Notes: generated by a model not told the origin, from the letters alone. A stretch of 64,000 nt of DNA from Maledivibacter halophilus (GCF_900167445.1 NZ_FUZT01000003.1:62001-126000), one strand, 5' to 3'; positions 46,033 to 55,527 are shown, counted from the stretch's first letter. Numbers and translations: made by a program.

Positions 46033-47448
46033 TTAATATTTAATCGTCTTATCAAGCTTCTGAATATTTTGCCTTCTTACGAATTCTCCATATCCCTCTT
46101 CTCCTACGATTCCATTTTCATCATCATAAACCAATTTACCTCTAAGGATTGTTTTAACTGGCTTACCCTTTAACTTATAACCGTGAAAAGGAGTATATTT
46201 AGCCATTGTATACATTTTGTCCTTATCTATAGTCCATTCTTTGTCTAGGTCAATTATGGTAAAATCAGCATCTGATCCTATGAACATAGCGCCCTTCTTA
46301 GGATAGATTCCATAGTGCTTAGCTGGTCTTGAGCAAAGTACCTCTACTAATCTGCTGAGGCTCAATCTTCCCTTATTGTATCCCTCACTTACTATAACAG
46401 GAACCATTGTCTCTACTCCAGGAATTCCAGGGAAAGCATTCCATATATGCATTCCTTCTGCATCCTTTTCTGTAGGTATTTCATATGGAGCATGGTCAGT
46501 TGCAACGAAGTCAATTCTTCCATCTTGTAGAGCCTTCCACTGCTCTTCATTGTCTTCCTTAGTTCTAAGAGGTGGAGCAATTTTCGCAAACTGCTTGAAT
46601 TCTGTCATTGCATCTTGATAATTCAAAGTCAGATAGTGTGGGCAGGTCTCTGCAGTAACATCTAGCCCTCTCTTTTTGGCATCTCCAACTAGTTTTGCAC
46701 CTATTCCACTACTCATATGAACTATGTGTAGTCTAGCTCCAGTTTCCTCTGCAAAGCTTATACCTAATTCTATAGCAACCTTCTCAGCCAAAGTGCTTCT
46801 TGCCTGAGCCCATGCAGGTGGATCCATTCTACCTTCTTTTTCATACTTTTTAACATAGAAATCACACAGTGCAAAGTTTTCAGCATGTATTCCAACTGGA
46901 ACACCGGTCTCAGCTACTGCCCTAAAAGCTTCAAGCATTTCAGGATCGGTAACTCTGGGATAGGTTGGAACTGAAGGCGTCATGTAAACCTTAAATGCAA
47001 GAACACCATAGTCAGCTTGCTCCTTCACATTATGAAGCCAGCCATTTCTTACGTCTTCTCCGGTAACTCCTCCCCACATACCGTAGTCAATTATGGCTTT
47101 ATCCCTTATGGCATTAAGCTTGTGTTCTAAGTTTTCAACGCTTCTTACCGATGGTACAGAGCAGCACGGCATATCAACTATAGTTGTAACACCTCCGCTG
47201 GCTGCTGCAGAGCTTCCTGTCAGAAAATTTTCTCTGTGGGTAAATCCAGGGTCGTTTATATGGGTATGTGAGTCAATGCAACCCGGTAGAGTGAGGTGAC
47301 CTTCAGCATCTATAAACTTTGAAGCTTGAATTCCATCTAAGTCCATTGTAAAGCCTGCAATCTTTTGATCCTTTACTAGTATATTTGTAACAACTGTGTC
47401 ATCACCTTGAGGTATACGTGCATTTTTAACAATCACATCATAAGTCAT
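46033..47448 (-). CDS. Cyclic amidohydrolase, allantoinase/dihydropyrimidinase type
   Basis: A 471-residue metal-dependent ring-opening amidohydrolase. Dinuclear metal ligands: CIDSHTHINDPGF, the carbamylated Lys in AFKVYMTPS, VGIHAENFAL, LHIVHMSS and FVATDHAPYE. It is closest in pattern to AllB allantoinases. No other allantoin genes are present, and the locus degrades purines without a uricase, so hydrolysis of the pyrimidine ring of xanthine to ureidoimidazolecarboxylate is a good alternative to allantoin. AAGGAGG precedes the ATG. Confidence 0.9.
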   Translation of the reverse strand: MTYDVIVKNARIPQGDDTVVTNILVKDQKIAGFTMDLDGIQASKFIDAEGHLTLPGCIDSHTHINDPGFTHRENFLTGSSAAASGGVTTIVDMPCCSVPSVRSVENLEHKLNAIRDKAIIDYGMWGGVTGEDVRNGWLHNVKEQADYGVLAFKVYMTPSVPTYPRVTDPEMLEAFRAVAETGVPVGIHAENFALCDFYVKKYEKEGRMDPPAWAQARSTLAEKVAIELGISFAEETGARLHIVHMSSGIGAKLVGDAKKRGLDVTAETCPHYLTLNYQDAMTEFKQFAKIAPPLRTKEDNEEQWKALQDGRIDFVATDHAPYEIPTEKDAEGMHIWNAFPGIPGVETMVPVIVSEGYNKGRLSLSRLVEVLCSRPAKHYGIYPKKGAMFIGSDADFTIIDLDKEWTIDKDKMYTMAKYTPFHGYKLKGKPVKTILRGKLVYDDENGIVGEEGYGEFVRRQNIQKLDKTIKY

Positions 47449-47476
47449 AAATATGCCCTCCTTTATTTTTTTATTA

Positions 47477-47576
47477 AATGAGCAAATTTCATAATTACCT
47501 TCTCAAAAAACTAACTACAGCATATTATTTTAAAAGCTCCGAAACTATACCATATATATTATGTAATTTCCTCAAA
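47477..47576. repeat. MITE-like repeat, family 1, copy H
   Basis: AATGAGCAAATTTCATAATT at the left and ATTATGTAATTTCCTCAAAT at the right; the inner part (AAAAAACTAACTA and ACTATACCATATATATTA) is nearly the same as in copy A. It lies between the formiminotransferase and allantoinase-like genes. Confidence 0.75.
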
Positions 47577-47703
47577 TATTTGATTTCTTGTATTATTAGA
47601 ATAAAAGTTTGTACCTTCTTTAAGTAGGTTTATCCATCCTAAAAAAGATTAATATAGGGATTCAAGTAGAAACTTTAATTTATACTATATAAATCCTATA
47701 TAT

Positions 47704-48612
47704 CTAGTCCATAAGATGTGTTTCTAGTATTTGCTCCCTATTAAAGTTTTCAAATCCAAGCAGGTACTCTAAAGAGTTTAATAGATAATCTAACTTAACA
47801 GGTCCAACTATTTCAGAACCAGTTACTGCTACACCATATCTTGCTGCTTCTTGCTTAACAAAATTAAATGTTCTATATAATGGTGTTTTTCCGCAATCAA
47901 ACATGTTCATCGATACAACAACGCCTTCCCTCTCAGGGAATTTAATTCCTACTGCCCTTACAGTTGAAAATCCACCGCTTGGTCCCCTTACACCCTTAGC
48001 AATCTTCTTAGCTATTTGTAAATTTTCAGTATCTAAGAAAACATTGTAGGCAGTTAATCCTTCTAAATCTGCACTTAGAATAGTAGCTCCTGCAGTTGGA
48101 TGTAATTTAGCAGGTCCCATATCAGGTTTTCTTTCATCGGTATGACAGACTTCCTTTAAACCTTCGTATTGTCCCTTTCTAATGAATGAAAGGGCCTTTC
48201 TTTCTTCACACCTTGCATTTTGACCTGAGAAGTACAGTGGAACTTGGCATTTTTCGTAAAGCTCTACTGCTAGTTCCTCTATGTACTTTACACACTCTTC
48301 TAAGGTAATGTTTTTGAATGGGAATATTGGTATAGTATCCTGAGCCCCTATTCTTGGATGTGTACCCGATTGTTCTTCCATATTAATTAGCTCATAGCTC
48401 TTACTTGCTAGATTGATAAGGGCTTTCTTAAGGGGCTTAGGCTCACCAATTAAAGTTACTACTGTCCTATTGAAATCATGCTCTGGCTCATAGCTTATAA
48501 GTTTTACTCCATCTATATTTCTTGCTTGATCGACTATGGCTTCAACTACCTCTTCTCTCCTCCCTTCACTAAAATTTGGAACAGCTAAAATATACTTTTT
48601 CTCATTACTCAT
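47704..48612 (-). CDS. Formiminotransferase (FtcD N-domain family)
   Basis: A 302-residue homologue of glutamate formiminotransferase without the cyclodeaminase domain. Seen: VPNFSEGRREEVVEAIVDQA, EPEHDFNRTVVTLIG, the THF-site region SGTHPRIGAQDTIPIFPF, and GARGPSG-like VRGPSGGFSTVRAVG. The family transfers a formimino group to tetrahydrofolate. In a purine-fermenting operon without histidine genes, formiminoglycine is a more likely donor than formiminoglutamate, yielding glycine and formimino-THF. AAGGAGGAGG precedes the ATG. Confidence 0.9.
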   Translation of the reverse strand: MSNEKKYILAVPNFSEGRREEVVEAIVDQARNIDGVKLISYEPEHDFNRTVVTLIGEPKPLKKALINLASKSYELINMEEQSGTHPRIGAQDTIPIFPFKNITLEECVKYIEELAVELYEKCQVPLYFSGQNARCEERKALSFIRKGQYEGLKEVCHTDERKPDMGPAKLHPTAGATILSADLEGLTAYNVFLDTENLQIAKKIAKGVRGPSGGFSTVRAVGIKFPEREGVVVSMNMFDCGKTPLYRTFNFVKQEAARYGVAVTGSEIVGPVKLDYLLNSLEYLLGFENFNREQILETHLMD

Positions 48613-48896
48613 TTTATATTGCCTCCTCCTTTATAAATACATAGATTGAAAATTTTCATAAAAGACTTTCTTCTTATCTACTAATAGATTTTATGTGTTT
48701 TTACTTCTACTATTTATCTAATTCAAATTTTCTATGAAATATTACAAAAAGCCTTTGTGTAGATTTTATGAACAAACATAAATTTTCTGAATATTTTTAT
48801 ATGTATTTTTGTATATTTTACATAAGGGATTTTAATACAAGTTCGTCAAATATAGTTAACAAATAGATTTAGATATTAATATAAAGGGGGTAACAA

Positions 48897-49592
48897 ATGA
48901 TGGGTTTAAAATTAATTGATCTTTCCCAAGAGATATTTCAAGGCATGTCAGTTTTTCCTATGCATCAGCCTACATTTATAATGGTTAACATGACCCATGA
49001 GGAAAACATGAAATTAACGGGAAGCAAGACATTAGGTTTTTCAGCAAGAAATTTGCTTATCAGCGAACACGGTGGTACCCATTGCGATGCAGTATGGGAG
49101 TATAATCCAAAGGGAGCAACCATAGACAAAATGCCTATGGAATACTTTTGGGGCAGTGCAATATGTATAGATCTATCCCATATACCTGCAAGTAGATATA
49201 TTGAATCAAAGGATTTAGAACAGGCAGTAAGAAAATCTGGACAGGAAATAATGAAGGGGGATATAGTTCTCCTTTATACTGGCCACCACGATAGAAATTT
49301 TGGCACTGATAAATGGCAGACTGAATATACGGGCTTAAGCTATGCTGCTGCAAAATGGTTGGCTAAACAGGGAGTAGTTAATATAGGTGTAGATGCCCCC
49401 GCAATAGATCACCCTGACGACTTAGATTTTTCAGGTCATTTAGTCTGTGGCGAATATCATATTTCTAATACAGAGAATCTATGTAATTTGGATCAGATTG
49501 TTAATAAAAGATTCCTTTATATAGGACTCCCTTTAAAGATAAGAGATGGATCAGGTTCTCCAATCCGGGCTGTGGCCTTGGTAGAGGAGTAG
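48897..49592 (+). CDS. Cyclase-family (PF04199) metal hydrolase
   Basis: A 231-residue hydrolase of the kynurenine formamidase/isatin hydrolase group. The metal motif reads HGGTHCDAVWEYN; most relatives have HxGTHxDxPxH, so the last His is Glu here. Other family parts: VLLYTGHHDRNFGTDKW and GVDAPAIDHPDDLDFSGH. AAAGGGGG precedes the ATG. It is divergent from the formiminotransferase gene, and the 284-base gap (48613-48896) must hold both promoters. A ring-opening step such as 4-imidazolone hydrolysis would fit the pathway, but this is inference. Confidence 0.85.
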   Translation: MMGLKLIDLSQEIFQGMSVFPMHQPTFIMVNMTHEENMKLTGSKTLGFSARNLLISEHGGTHCDAVWEYNPKGATIDKMPMEYFWGSAICIDLSHIPASRYIESKDLEQAVRKSGQEIMKGDIVLLYTGHHDRNFGTDKWQTEYTGLSYAAAKWLAKQGVVNIGVDAPAIDHPDDLDFSGHLVCGEYHISNTENLCNLDQIVNKRFLYIGLPLKIRDGSGSPIRAVALVEE

Positions 49593-49639
49593 AAGATTTA
49601 TCAGATCAAACTAAAATTAGAAAACATTTTTAATACTCT

Positions 49640-49674
49640 AAAAAAGATTAAGCCGATACCGACTTAATCTTTTT
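49640..49674. terminator. Bidirectional terminator between cyclase and pucR-like genes
   Basis: AAAAAGATTAAG and CTTAATCTTTTT arms with A- and T-runs, between converging genes. Confidence 0.85.
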
Positions 49675-49775
49675 CTATATTATATTTTACTGTAAACCAC
49701 CTTTAAAATACATTCTCAGCTAAAAATGTAGTAGAGAGAGTTAAGTAAGTTATCTATATATTATTTACAAATTTA

Positions 49776-51440
49776 TTAGATTTTAATTCCCATAATTTGC
49801 TTTATTTTTAGGGCAGTTTCTAGATTAAATCTATCATGTTCATTATCTAGATTCATGTCTGTAATCTCATGTATTCTATTGATTCTGTACAAAATAGTGT
49901 TATAGTGGGTATAAAGATGCTCTGACATTTTTTTTAAGTTTCCATTGGTCTTAAAATACACCTCTAGGGTTTTAACTAGTTCGGTATCCCTTTTTGCATC
50001 GTATTGACATAGTGGAAATAATGTGGAGTTATAAAACTTTAATAATTCCTCCCTTAGATTATCATGGCAAAAGATTTTATATATTCCCAGATTGTCAAAG
50101 TCAATAACAGTTTCATCTATAAAGGTTTTTCTTGCTTCTATTGCTTTATCAGCATCCTTCAAACTTTTATAAACGTTTTCCACTCCTTTATAAACCCTTC
50201 CAATTCCTATACTATGTTGTGTAAAGCTCATTTTTTCATTAATTGATTTATTAATATTCTCAACTATTTTATCTAGCTTTTTCTTTAGGCTTTTCTGATC
50301 CTTCCACATAAACATAATAATAATGCTTTTCCCTTTACTTGTAATCAAGTATTTGACATCTTGATTATTACATATTTGATTTATGATGTAAATCCCCTTA
50401 TTTTTATATTGATTAAAATCATATTCATCACCAATACTGGGCGTCTTATTATCAAAATATATATTAACAATATTATAAAATACCCTATGATCAAACTTGT
50501 AATACTTTGCTCTTTCGATAGCCTTTTCTTTTCTTATTTTATCAAGGGAAATAAGGTCTTCAAAAAATTCCGCTGCGTACCTATTTTCTACATCTTGAAC
50601 TGAGATTCTCTTCAAAAACTCTACAGCCATGATTGTAGATGCTCTTTCGATTGATACAATATCAAAACTTGTTATACTTTTTTCTGCAGCTACTGCTATG
50701 ACATGTCCAAAAATACTATTTTTCACTACTATCGGAACCATTATAGCTTCATATTTTTTGTCTTTTATCTTAATTTTACAGGAATATGTTTTAGATAAGT
50801 TTGAATTATATACATTATTGTTTAAAAATTTCTCAATGTTCATTGTAAACTCTTCATAATCAAATGGATAAAATTTATCATCATATATTAGATCGTCGAA
50901 ATGATGATTTTTAACTAAGATTGGATTACCTATTATTTTAGATAATGTGGTGGCGATATCCTTGGCATCTCCACCTCTGAGGATTATATTCATCAAATCA
51001 TTATGGAGTTCTTCAACTTTTTGAAGCAACAAAGTCTGCTTATTAAATACTTTTTTAAATATTGGACTCATTATATCAGTAAAGGGTATTTCATAGTCTA
51101 AATCAATGATTGGAAATTTTAATTCGTTTGCTAAATTTGTTACTTCCTCTGGCAATCTTTCTAAATAGGGATATACCTTTATTGCTATCCCTGCCAGCTT
51201 CTTCTTTTTAAGCTCTCGAATAAACTCAACCTGTTCTTCAGTTTCAACAGCTTTAAAAAAATATGCTGTAGTTAGTAAAAGCTCACCTTCACTAACCCAG
51301 TTAAGTATCTCGTAATCGGCCATAATGTTAACTCTATAAATTACATTATTGTAGCCTTCAAACCCTGCAATCAGCTTACAGGTTTTAAAGCAGTCCATTT
51401 GCAATGCTTCTTTAAGAGTAATACCAGTTTCCTTTAACAA
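49776..51440 (-). CDS. PucR-family transcriptional regulator
   Basis: A 554-residue regulator. The N-terminal PucR domain (about residues 8-125, ITLKEALQMDCFKTCKLIAG, ILNWVSEGELLLTTAYFFK) is the family that senses purine-catabolic status. A GAF-like middle follows, then a C-terminal PucR-type helix-turn-helix (YFKTNGNLKKMSEHLYTHYN, TILYRINRIHEIT). The start is TTG after a GGGGGG-rich ribosome site. It is next to the purine BMC locus and probably activates it. Confidence 0.92.
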   Translation of the reverse strand: MLKETGITLKEALQMDCFKTCKLIAGFEGYNNVIYRVNIMADYEILNWVSEGELLLTTAYFFKAVETEEQVEFIRELKKKKLAGIAIKVYPYLERLPEEVTNLANELKFPIIDLDYEIPFTDIMSPIFKKVFNKQTLLLQKVEELHNDLMNIILRGGDAKDIATTLSKIIGNPILVKNHHFDDLIYDDKFYPFDYEEFTMNIEKFLNNNVYNSNLSKTYSCKIKIKDKKYEAIMVPIVVKNSIFGHVIAVAAEKSITSFDIVSIERASTIMAVEFLKRISVQDVENRYAAEFFEDLISLDKIRKEKAIERAKYYKFDHRVFYNIVNIYFDNKTPSIGDEYDFNQYKNKGIYIINQICNNQDVKYLITSKGKSIIIMFMWKDQKSLKKKLDKIVENINKSINEKMSFTQHSIGIGRVYKGVENVYKSLKDADKAIEARKTFIDETVIDFDNLGIYKIFCHDNLREELLKFYNSTLFPLCQYDAKRDTELVKTLEVYFKTNGNLKKMSEHLYTHYNTILYRINRIHEITDMNLDNEHDRFNLETALKIKQIMGIKI

Positions 51441-51460
51441 ACCTTCCCCCCCTTACCTTA

Positions 51461-51528
51461 GTCAAAATTATTCATAGAAAATTCAAGGCTACCTATATAT
51501 TTTCAAACCCTTCATGAATAATTCTGAC
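51461..51528. repeat. Inverted repeat, family 4, second copy
   Basis: GTCAAAATTATTCAT and ATGAATAATTCTGAC enclose about 38 bases. The arms resemble the element at 21063-21127. Confidence 0.5.
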
Positions 51529-51572
51529 TCATATTAAGTTCCTAACAAGATTAAACACCCTTAATAATGTAA

Positions 51573-51728
51573 TTGAAGAGATTGCATAACTCCGATTTTC
51601 ATATGCAAATATTATCCTTAATTTAAGCATTTAAAATAAAGCATGTTTCGATGGTATAGCTCTAGGGCTTTTAAGACTATATATAGTAGTAAGTTTTTTA
51701 GGGTTATAATTATGCAATTTACTCAATT
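51573..51728. repeat. MITE-like repeat, family 1, copy I (long form)
   Basis: TTGAAGAGATTGCATAACTC at the left, TTATGCAATTTACTCAATT at the right. The interior (ATATTATCCTTAATTTAA, then TTTCGATGGTAT) is shared with copy J, so these two are a longer subfamily of about 160 bp. Confidence 0.75.
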
Positions 51729-51957
51729 AACTTAATGTCATTTAGTTATAATATATAGTTCTTAATAAAATTGTAAAATCCCTTCCTTCTTTTGAAGAAT
51801 TTTAACAATATTGATTGAAAAAAATCGTGCTTTTTCTTGATTCATTTGTGCATTTTTCACAATTTCTCACTATTTTCATTTAATAATCAGTGTATTTTTT
51901 CATATAAAAATCAGTAATTTTTTAAAGTTTTTGTAGATACTCTACAAAATAGAAAAG

Positions 51958-52014
51958 GGGATGTTTGAGAATGACAAATTTCAATCTTACTTGAAATTCA
52001 TTCTGAAACATCCC
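51958..52014 (-). terminator. Long hairpin after the permease pseudogene
   Basis: GGGATGTTT...AATG and CATT...AAACATCCC form a stem of over 20 bp with minor mismatches, followed on the minus strand by a T-rich stretch. Between 51729 and 51957 I see nothing else. Confidence 0.6.
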
Positions 52015-52057
52015 AGGTTCTGTGTTCACAAGATTTCTTTATAAAACAGCTCCCGCT

Positions 52058-52954
52058 TTAGTTTGCAGTCTTCTGTTTCTCCACTACATCCCCTTCAATA
52101 TATTCTTCTTTCAAAACTATATTAAGAAGTAAAGCTGTTATAGTCCCAGCACTTATTCCTGAAGAAAATAAACTCTTTAACATACTAGGTAAATGCTTTA
52201 GAAAATCAGGTCTTACGGTAACGCCAAGCCCTATTCCTAAAGATATGGCAAGTATAAGCATATTTCTATTATTGAGTGGAATATTTTTTATTGTCTTTAT
52301 TCCTGCAGCTGCCACCATCCCAAACATTATTATACCCGCTCCACCTAACACGGGATTAGGCATTATTGCAATAAGAGCTCCAAACTTAGGAAATATTCCT
52401 AAAAGCATAATTACAACCATAACCGATACCGATACCGCCACATTTGTTAAACTGCCATAGTCAGCGGCTCCATATCCTCCAGCTGCCCAGTCTATTGATA
52501 CAGGAAGTAATGTAAGACCTATTAACATCACTACTGTTCCAGTAACTATCGGTGGAAAAAATCTCCTTAAGGGCTTAATAAAGCGGCTAAGAATAATTTC
52601 TATAAAGGAACCTAGTATTGTAGCTCCAAATATTCCTGGAAGCCCCATTGTTGTTCCAACAGCTATAGAAGGCCCAACAAAGGTAAAATCTGTTCCCATT
52701 ACACATGCAACCCTGGCTCCTACTTTTCCAATACCCCTAGCTTGAATAAATGTAGCAATTCCTGCAGCAAACAGTGATGCACTAACAAGAAAAGCTAAAT
52801 CATTTACCGGCAGACCTAATACCCCGCCAACAACTAAGGGTACCGCAACTATTCCTCCAAATGCCGCCATAATATGTTGAAACGCTAGAAGAATGCTAAT
52901 TTGAATAGTTGGTTTGTCATGAATCTTATAAAGAATTTCCGAACCAGACTTAAT
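52058..52954 (-). pseudogene. NCS2 xanthine/uracil permease with internal deletion and no normal start
   Basis: The frame gives about 298 residues against roughly 430-460 in the family. The N-terminus is present (SGSEILYKIHDKP, then LLAFQHIMAAFGGIVAVPLV) but begins at an ATT, not ATG/GTG/TTG, just after a TAG; the first in-frame ATG (52870) is already inside the first membrane segment. After YGSLTNVAVSV it jumps to the C-terminal VIMLLGIFPKFGALIAIMPN, losing about 150 residues that normally hold the substrate-binding glutamates. It is probably non-functional, a recently lost xanthine permease of the purine locus. Confidence 0.75.
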
Positions 52955-53090
52955 TTTCCTTTTTTCTAACTAGATTTTATTTTTCTCTTAAACATATGTA
53001 AAAGTTATACAAATATTTTTTTCGGTAGATTAACATTCTGCATATCTATTGTATATTTCTTATATTTTGTAAAATATATACAATTAAATT

Positions 53091-53132
53091 AGAAAAGAGT
53101 TACTATAAAATCGGAGCTTTTTATAGTAACTC
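53091..53132 (-). terminator. Terminator of cobT
   Basis: Minus strand GAGTTACTATAAAA and TTTTATAGTAACTC with a following TTTTCT run, directly after the cobT stop. Confidence 0.8.
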
Positions 53133-53157
53133 AATATATTTATACCATTTCCTATTC

Positions 53158-54207
53158 TTAATCCCTCATTATGCCAGCTTCTTCAAAGGTAATCATTTCA
53201 TTATTCATATAAACCGCAGCTTCTATTAGGTTAAATGTTAAAACTGCTCCAGTCCCTTCTCCTAATCTCATGTCCATATTCAGCATAGGTTCTAATCCTA
53301 AAAGCTTAGATGCTCTGGCCGCTCCCTTTTCCAAGGAAGCATGGGAGGCAAACAAGTAGTTTTTCACTTTTGGTTCTATTTTACATGCAATTAGGGCTGC
53401 TGCTGTTGCTATAAGTCCATCTACAACAACAGGTACTCTCTCAGCGGCTCCCGCTATCATAACACCTGCCATTCCACCAATTTCAAGACCTCCTACCTTG
53501 GATAAAACATCTATGCCATCCTCTGGATCGGGCTTGTTAATCTCAATGGCTTTTTTTATTATCCGAGCCTTATGAATCACCTTCTCTTCTGATAACCCAG
53601 CACCTTTCCCGGTGATTTCCTGAGGGTCATAGGAGCCTAAAACTGAAATAATAGCAGTACTTGGAGTAGTATTCCCTATTCCCATCTCTCCTGTGGCAAG
53701 AAGATTTCTTCCCTTCTTTATCTCATCAGTGGCTATTTCAATACCTACCTCTAAAGCTTTTATGGCTTCTTTTCTTGTCATAGCAGGACCCTTGGTCATA
53801 TTATCAGTTCCATACTTTATCTTCCTGTTTATTACCCTTGGTTCCTTTAAGTCTGAAGCAACACCAATATCAACACTAATAACATCTGCCTTAGCTTGTT
53901 TAGCCAAAGCACATACCCCTGTAATTCCTTTAGTAAAATTACAGGTTTGAATTGCTGTAATTATCTGAGGATCCGGTGCCACACCTTCCTCATAAACCCC
54001 ATGGTCACCTGCCATAACTATAACAGCTCGATTATCAACCTTTGGAAACCTTTTTCCAGTTATACCTACTAGTTTTTCTGCCATTTCCTCTAATCTGCCG
54101 AGACTTCCCTCAGGTTTAATTAAATTATTAATCCTCTCTCTAGCTTTTCCCATAGCCTCCTTGTCAAGTTCTTTGATTTTCCCTAAAGTTTCTTTTAATA
54201 ATTCCAT
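53158..54207 (-). CDS. cobT: Nicotinate-nucleotide-dimethylbenzimidazole phosphoribosyltransferase
   Basis: A 349-residue enzyme that activates the lower-ligand base of cobamides by transfer of phosphoribose from nicotinate mononucleotide. Seen: the N-terminal KPEGSLGRLEEMAEKL, VMAGDHGVYEEGVAPDPQ, GEMGIGNTTPSTAI, and the catalytic Glu in DMRLGEGTGAVL. AAGGAGG precedes the ATG. Its leader carries a cobalamin riboswitch with terminator, so it is repressed by B12. No other cobamide genes are in the window. Confidence 0.97.
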   Translation of the reverse strand: MELLKETLGKIKELDKEAMGKARERINNLIKPEGSLGRLEEMAEKLVGITGKRFPKVDNRAVIVMAGDHGVYEEGVAPDPQIITAIQTCNFTKGITGVCALAKQAKADVISVDIGVASDLKEPRVINRKIKYGTDNMTKGPAMTRKEAIKALEVGIEIATDEIKKGRNLLATGEMGIGNTTPSTAIISVLGSYDPQEITGKGAGLSEEKVIHKARIIKKAIEINKPDPEDGIDVLSKVGGLEIGGMAGVMIAGAAERVPVVVDGLIATAAALIACKIEPKVKNYLFASHASLEKGAARASKLLGLEPMLNMDMRLGEGTGAVLTFNLIEAAVYMNNEMITFEEAGIMRD

Positions 54208-54301
54208 AATTAAGTCCTCCTTATAGCTTGTATTTTTATCTATAGATAACCATCATTACAATTTATATTGCTTTAAAATCCCATATCTACATTAGCCAAT
54301 A

Positions 54302-54356
54302 AAAAAACAAAAAAAGTTCACAGTTTATTTGCTTAGCAAACAAACCATGAACTTTA
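54302..54356 (-). terminator. Terminator of the cobalamin riboswitch
   Basis: Minus strand AAAGTTCATGGTTTGTTTGC pairs with GCAAATAAACTGTGAACTTT, followed by a long T-run. It is located between the aptamer and cobT. Confidence 0.85.
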
Positions 54357-54374
54357 CCTTCATTCATGAACTAC

Positions 54375-54612
54375 TGACATCTAGGCAGGTCTCCTGACTT
54401 TGGCTTATCTAACGCCTTTAAACGCCTTCCCATTGGGCACTCAATTCTATAATACACTAAATCTATATTCTTAAAATTGAGTGTTGTACAGTGGCATAAT
54501 GTTTAAAGACTTACCATTACAGTGGTGGGTCCGTTGAAGATTCTCACTTCATTCCCTATTCTCCTTAACCTTGCACTATCCTAAAGGCAATGGAATTAAA
54601 GCACCTAAATTT
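54375..54612 (-). promoter_or_regulatory. Cobalamin riboswitch
   Basis: Minus strand, in order: AGGTGCTTTAATTCC near the 5' end, AAGGTTAAGGAGAATAGGGAA, GTGAGAATCTTCAACGGACC, CCCACCACTGTAATGG, TATGCCACTG, GGGAAGGCG, and the B12-box GATAAGCCAAAGTCAGGAGA followed by CCTGCCT. All the conserved blocks of the class are present. It precedes the cobT terminator and gene. Confidence 0.93.
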
Positions 54613-54691
54613 CATATTATTCAGTTTTACATCTTTATTATACAAATAAGTTTCATTTTTTGCAAGTGAATAAATTGAGCAATAATATTTC

Positions 54692-55507
54692 TTATCCTAA
54701 TCCAAGTATTTTCTTAGTTTCATCTACGCTGGCTATTTCCCTACCCAGTTCTTTAGCTATTCTCACAACCCTTTTTACTAGTAATTCATTTGTTGCATGA
54801 CTTCCATCTGGCATTTTAAGAACATCTTCCAGTCCTGTTCTAACATGCCCTCCCAAAAGTATTGCCATTGTAATCATTTCAATCTGAGACCTACCTATAC
54901 CGGATACTGTCCATGTGGCCCCTTTAGGCAAGCTATCTACCATAAACATTAAATTTTTAGGTGTTCCCTTTATGGATCCCGGTACATTCATAACTAAATT
55001 AAAATGCAAAGGTTCTTTTAAAATGCCTTTTTTAACAAATTTTACAGCATTGTGAATCATAGCAACATCAAATGCTTCTATTTCCGGTTTTATATTATTA
55101 TCATACATCTTTTCAGCTAAAGCCTTAATTAGCTGTGGAGAATTGGCATTAACACTATTTAGAAAATTTGATGAACCAGTTGCCAGGCTTGCCATATGAG
55201 CATTTAAATCCAACATCTGTCCCCGCCAATCTATAGTGTTTGCTCCTCCCCTTGCACCGGTAGAAAGCTGCTTTATTATTTCTACATTCTCTTCATCTAA
55301 TTTATCTACAATTTTTTTAAAAATACTTCTATCGCTTGTAGGTTTTTGATTTTCATCCCTAATATGTATATGAGCTATAGCCGCACCTAATTCATGACAT
55401 TTTTTTATATCTTCAATGATTTCATCTATAGTTAAAGGCGAATAAGGATTTAATTCTTTAGTTGGTACATTCCCTGTAGGGGCAATAGTAATAATTAACT
55501 TTTCCAT
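54692..55507 (-). CDS. Beta-keto acid cleavage enzyme (BKACE/Kce family)
   Basis: A 271-residue zinc enzyme that condenses a beta-keto acid with acetyl-CoA and splits it to acetoacetate and a CoA thioester; the founding member is 3-keto-5-aminohexanoate cleavage enzyme of lysine fermentation. Metal ligands are in AAIAHIHIRDENQKPTSDRS; other family parts are STGARGGAN, EIEAFDVAMIHNAV and GGHVRTGLEDV. AAAGGAAAGGAGTG precedes the ATG. It is paired with a class III aminotransferase, whose product could be the keto acid. The substrate is not fixed by the sequence. Confidence 0.88.
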   Translation of the reverse strand: MEKLIITIAPTGNVPTKELNPYSPLTIDEIIEDIKKCHELGAAIAHIHIRDENQKPTSDRSIFKKIVDKLDEENVEIIKQLSTGARGGANTIDWRGQMLDLNAHMASLATGSSNFLNSVNANSPQLIKALAEKMYDNNIKPEIEAFDVAMIHNAVKFVKKGILKEPLHFNLVMNVPGSIKGTPKNLMFMVDSLPKGATWTVSGIGRSQIEMITMAILLGGHVRTGLEDVLKMPDGSHATNELLVKRVVRIAKELGREIASVDETKKILGLG

Positions 55508-55527
55508 AAAAACACTCCTTTCCTTTT

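Noticed and set aside
46033..47448. A complete allantoin pathway
   Set aside because: Only an allantoinase-like gene is present; no uricase, allantoate hydrolase or ureidoglycolate genes are seen.
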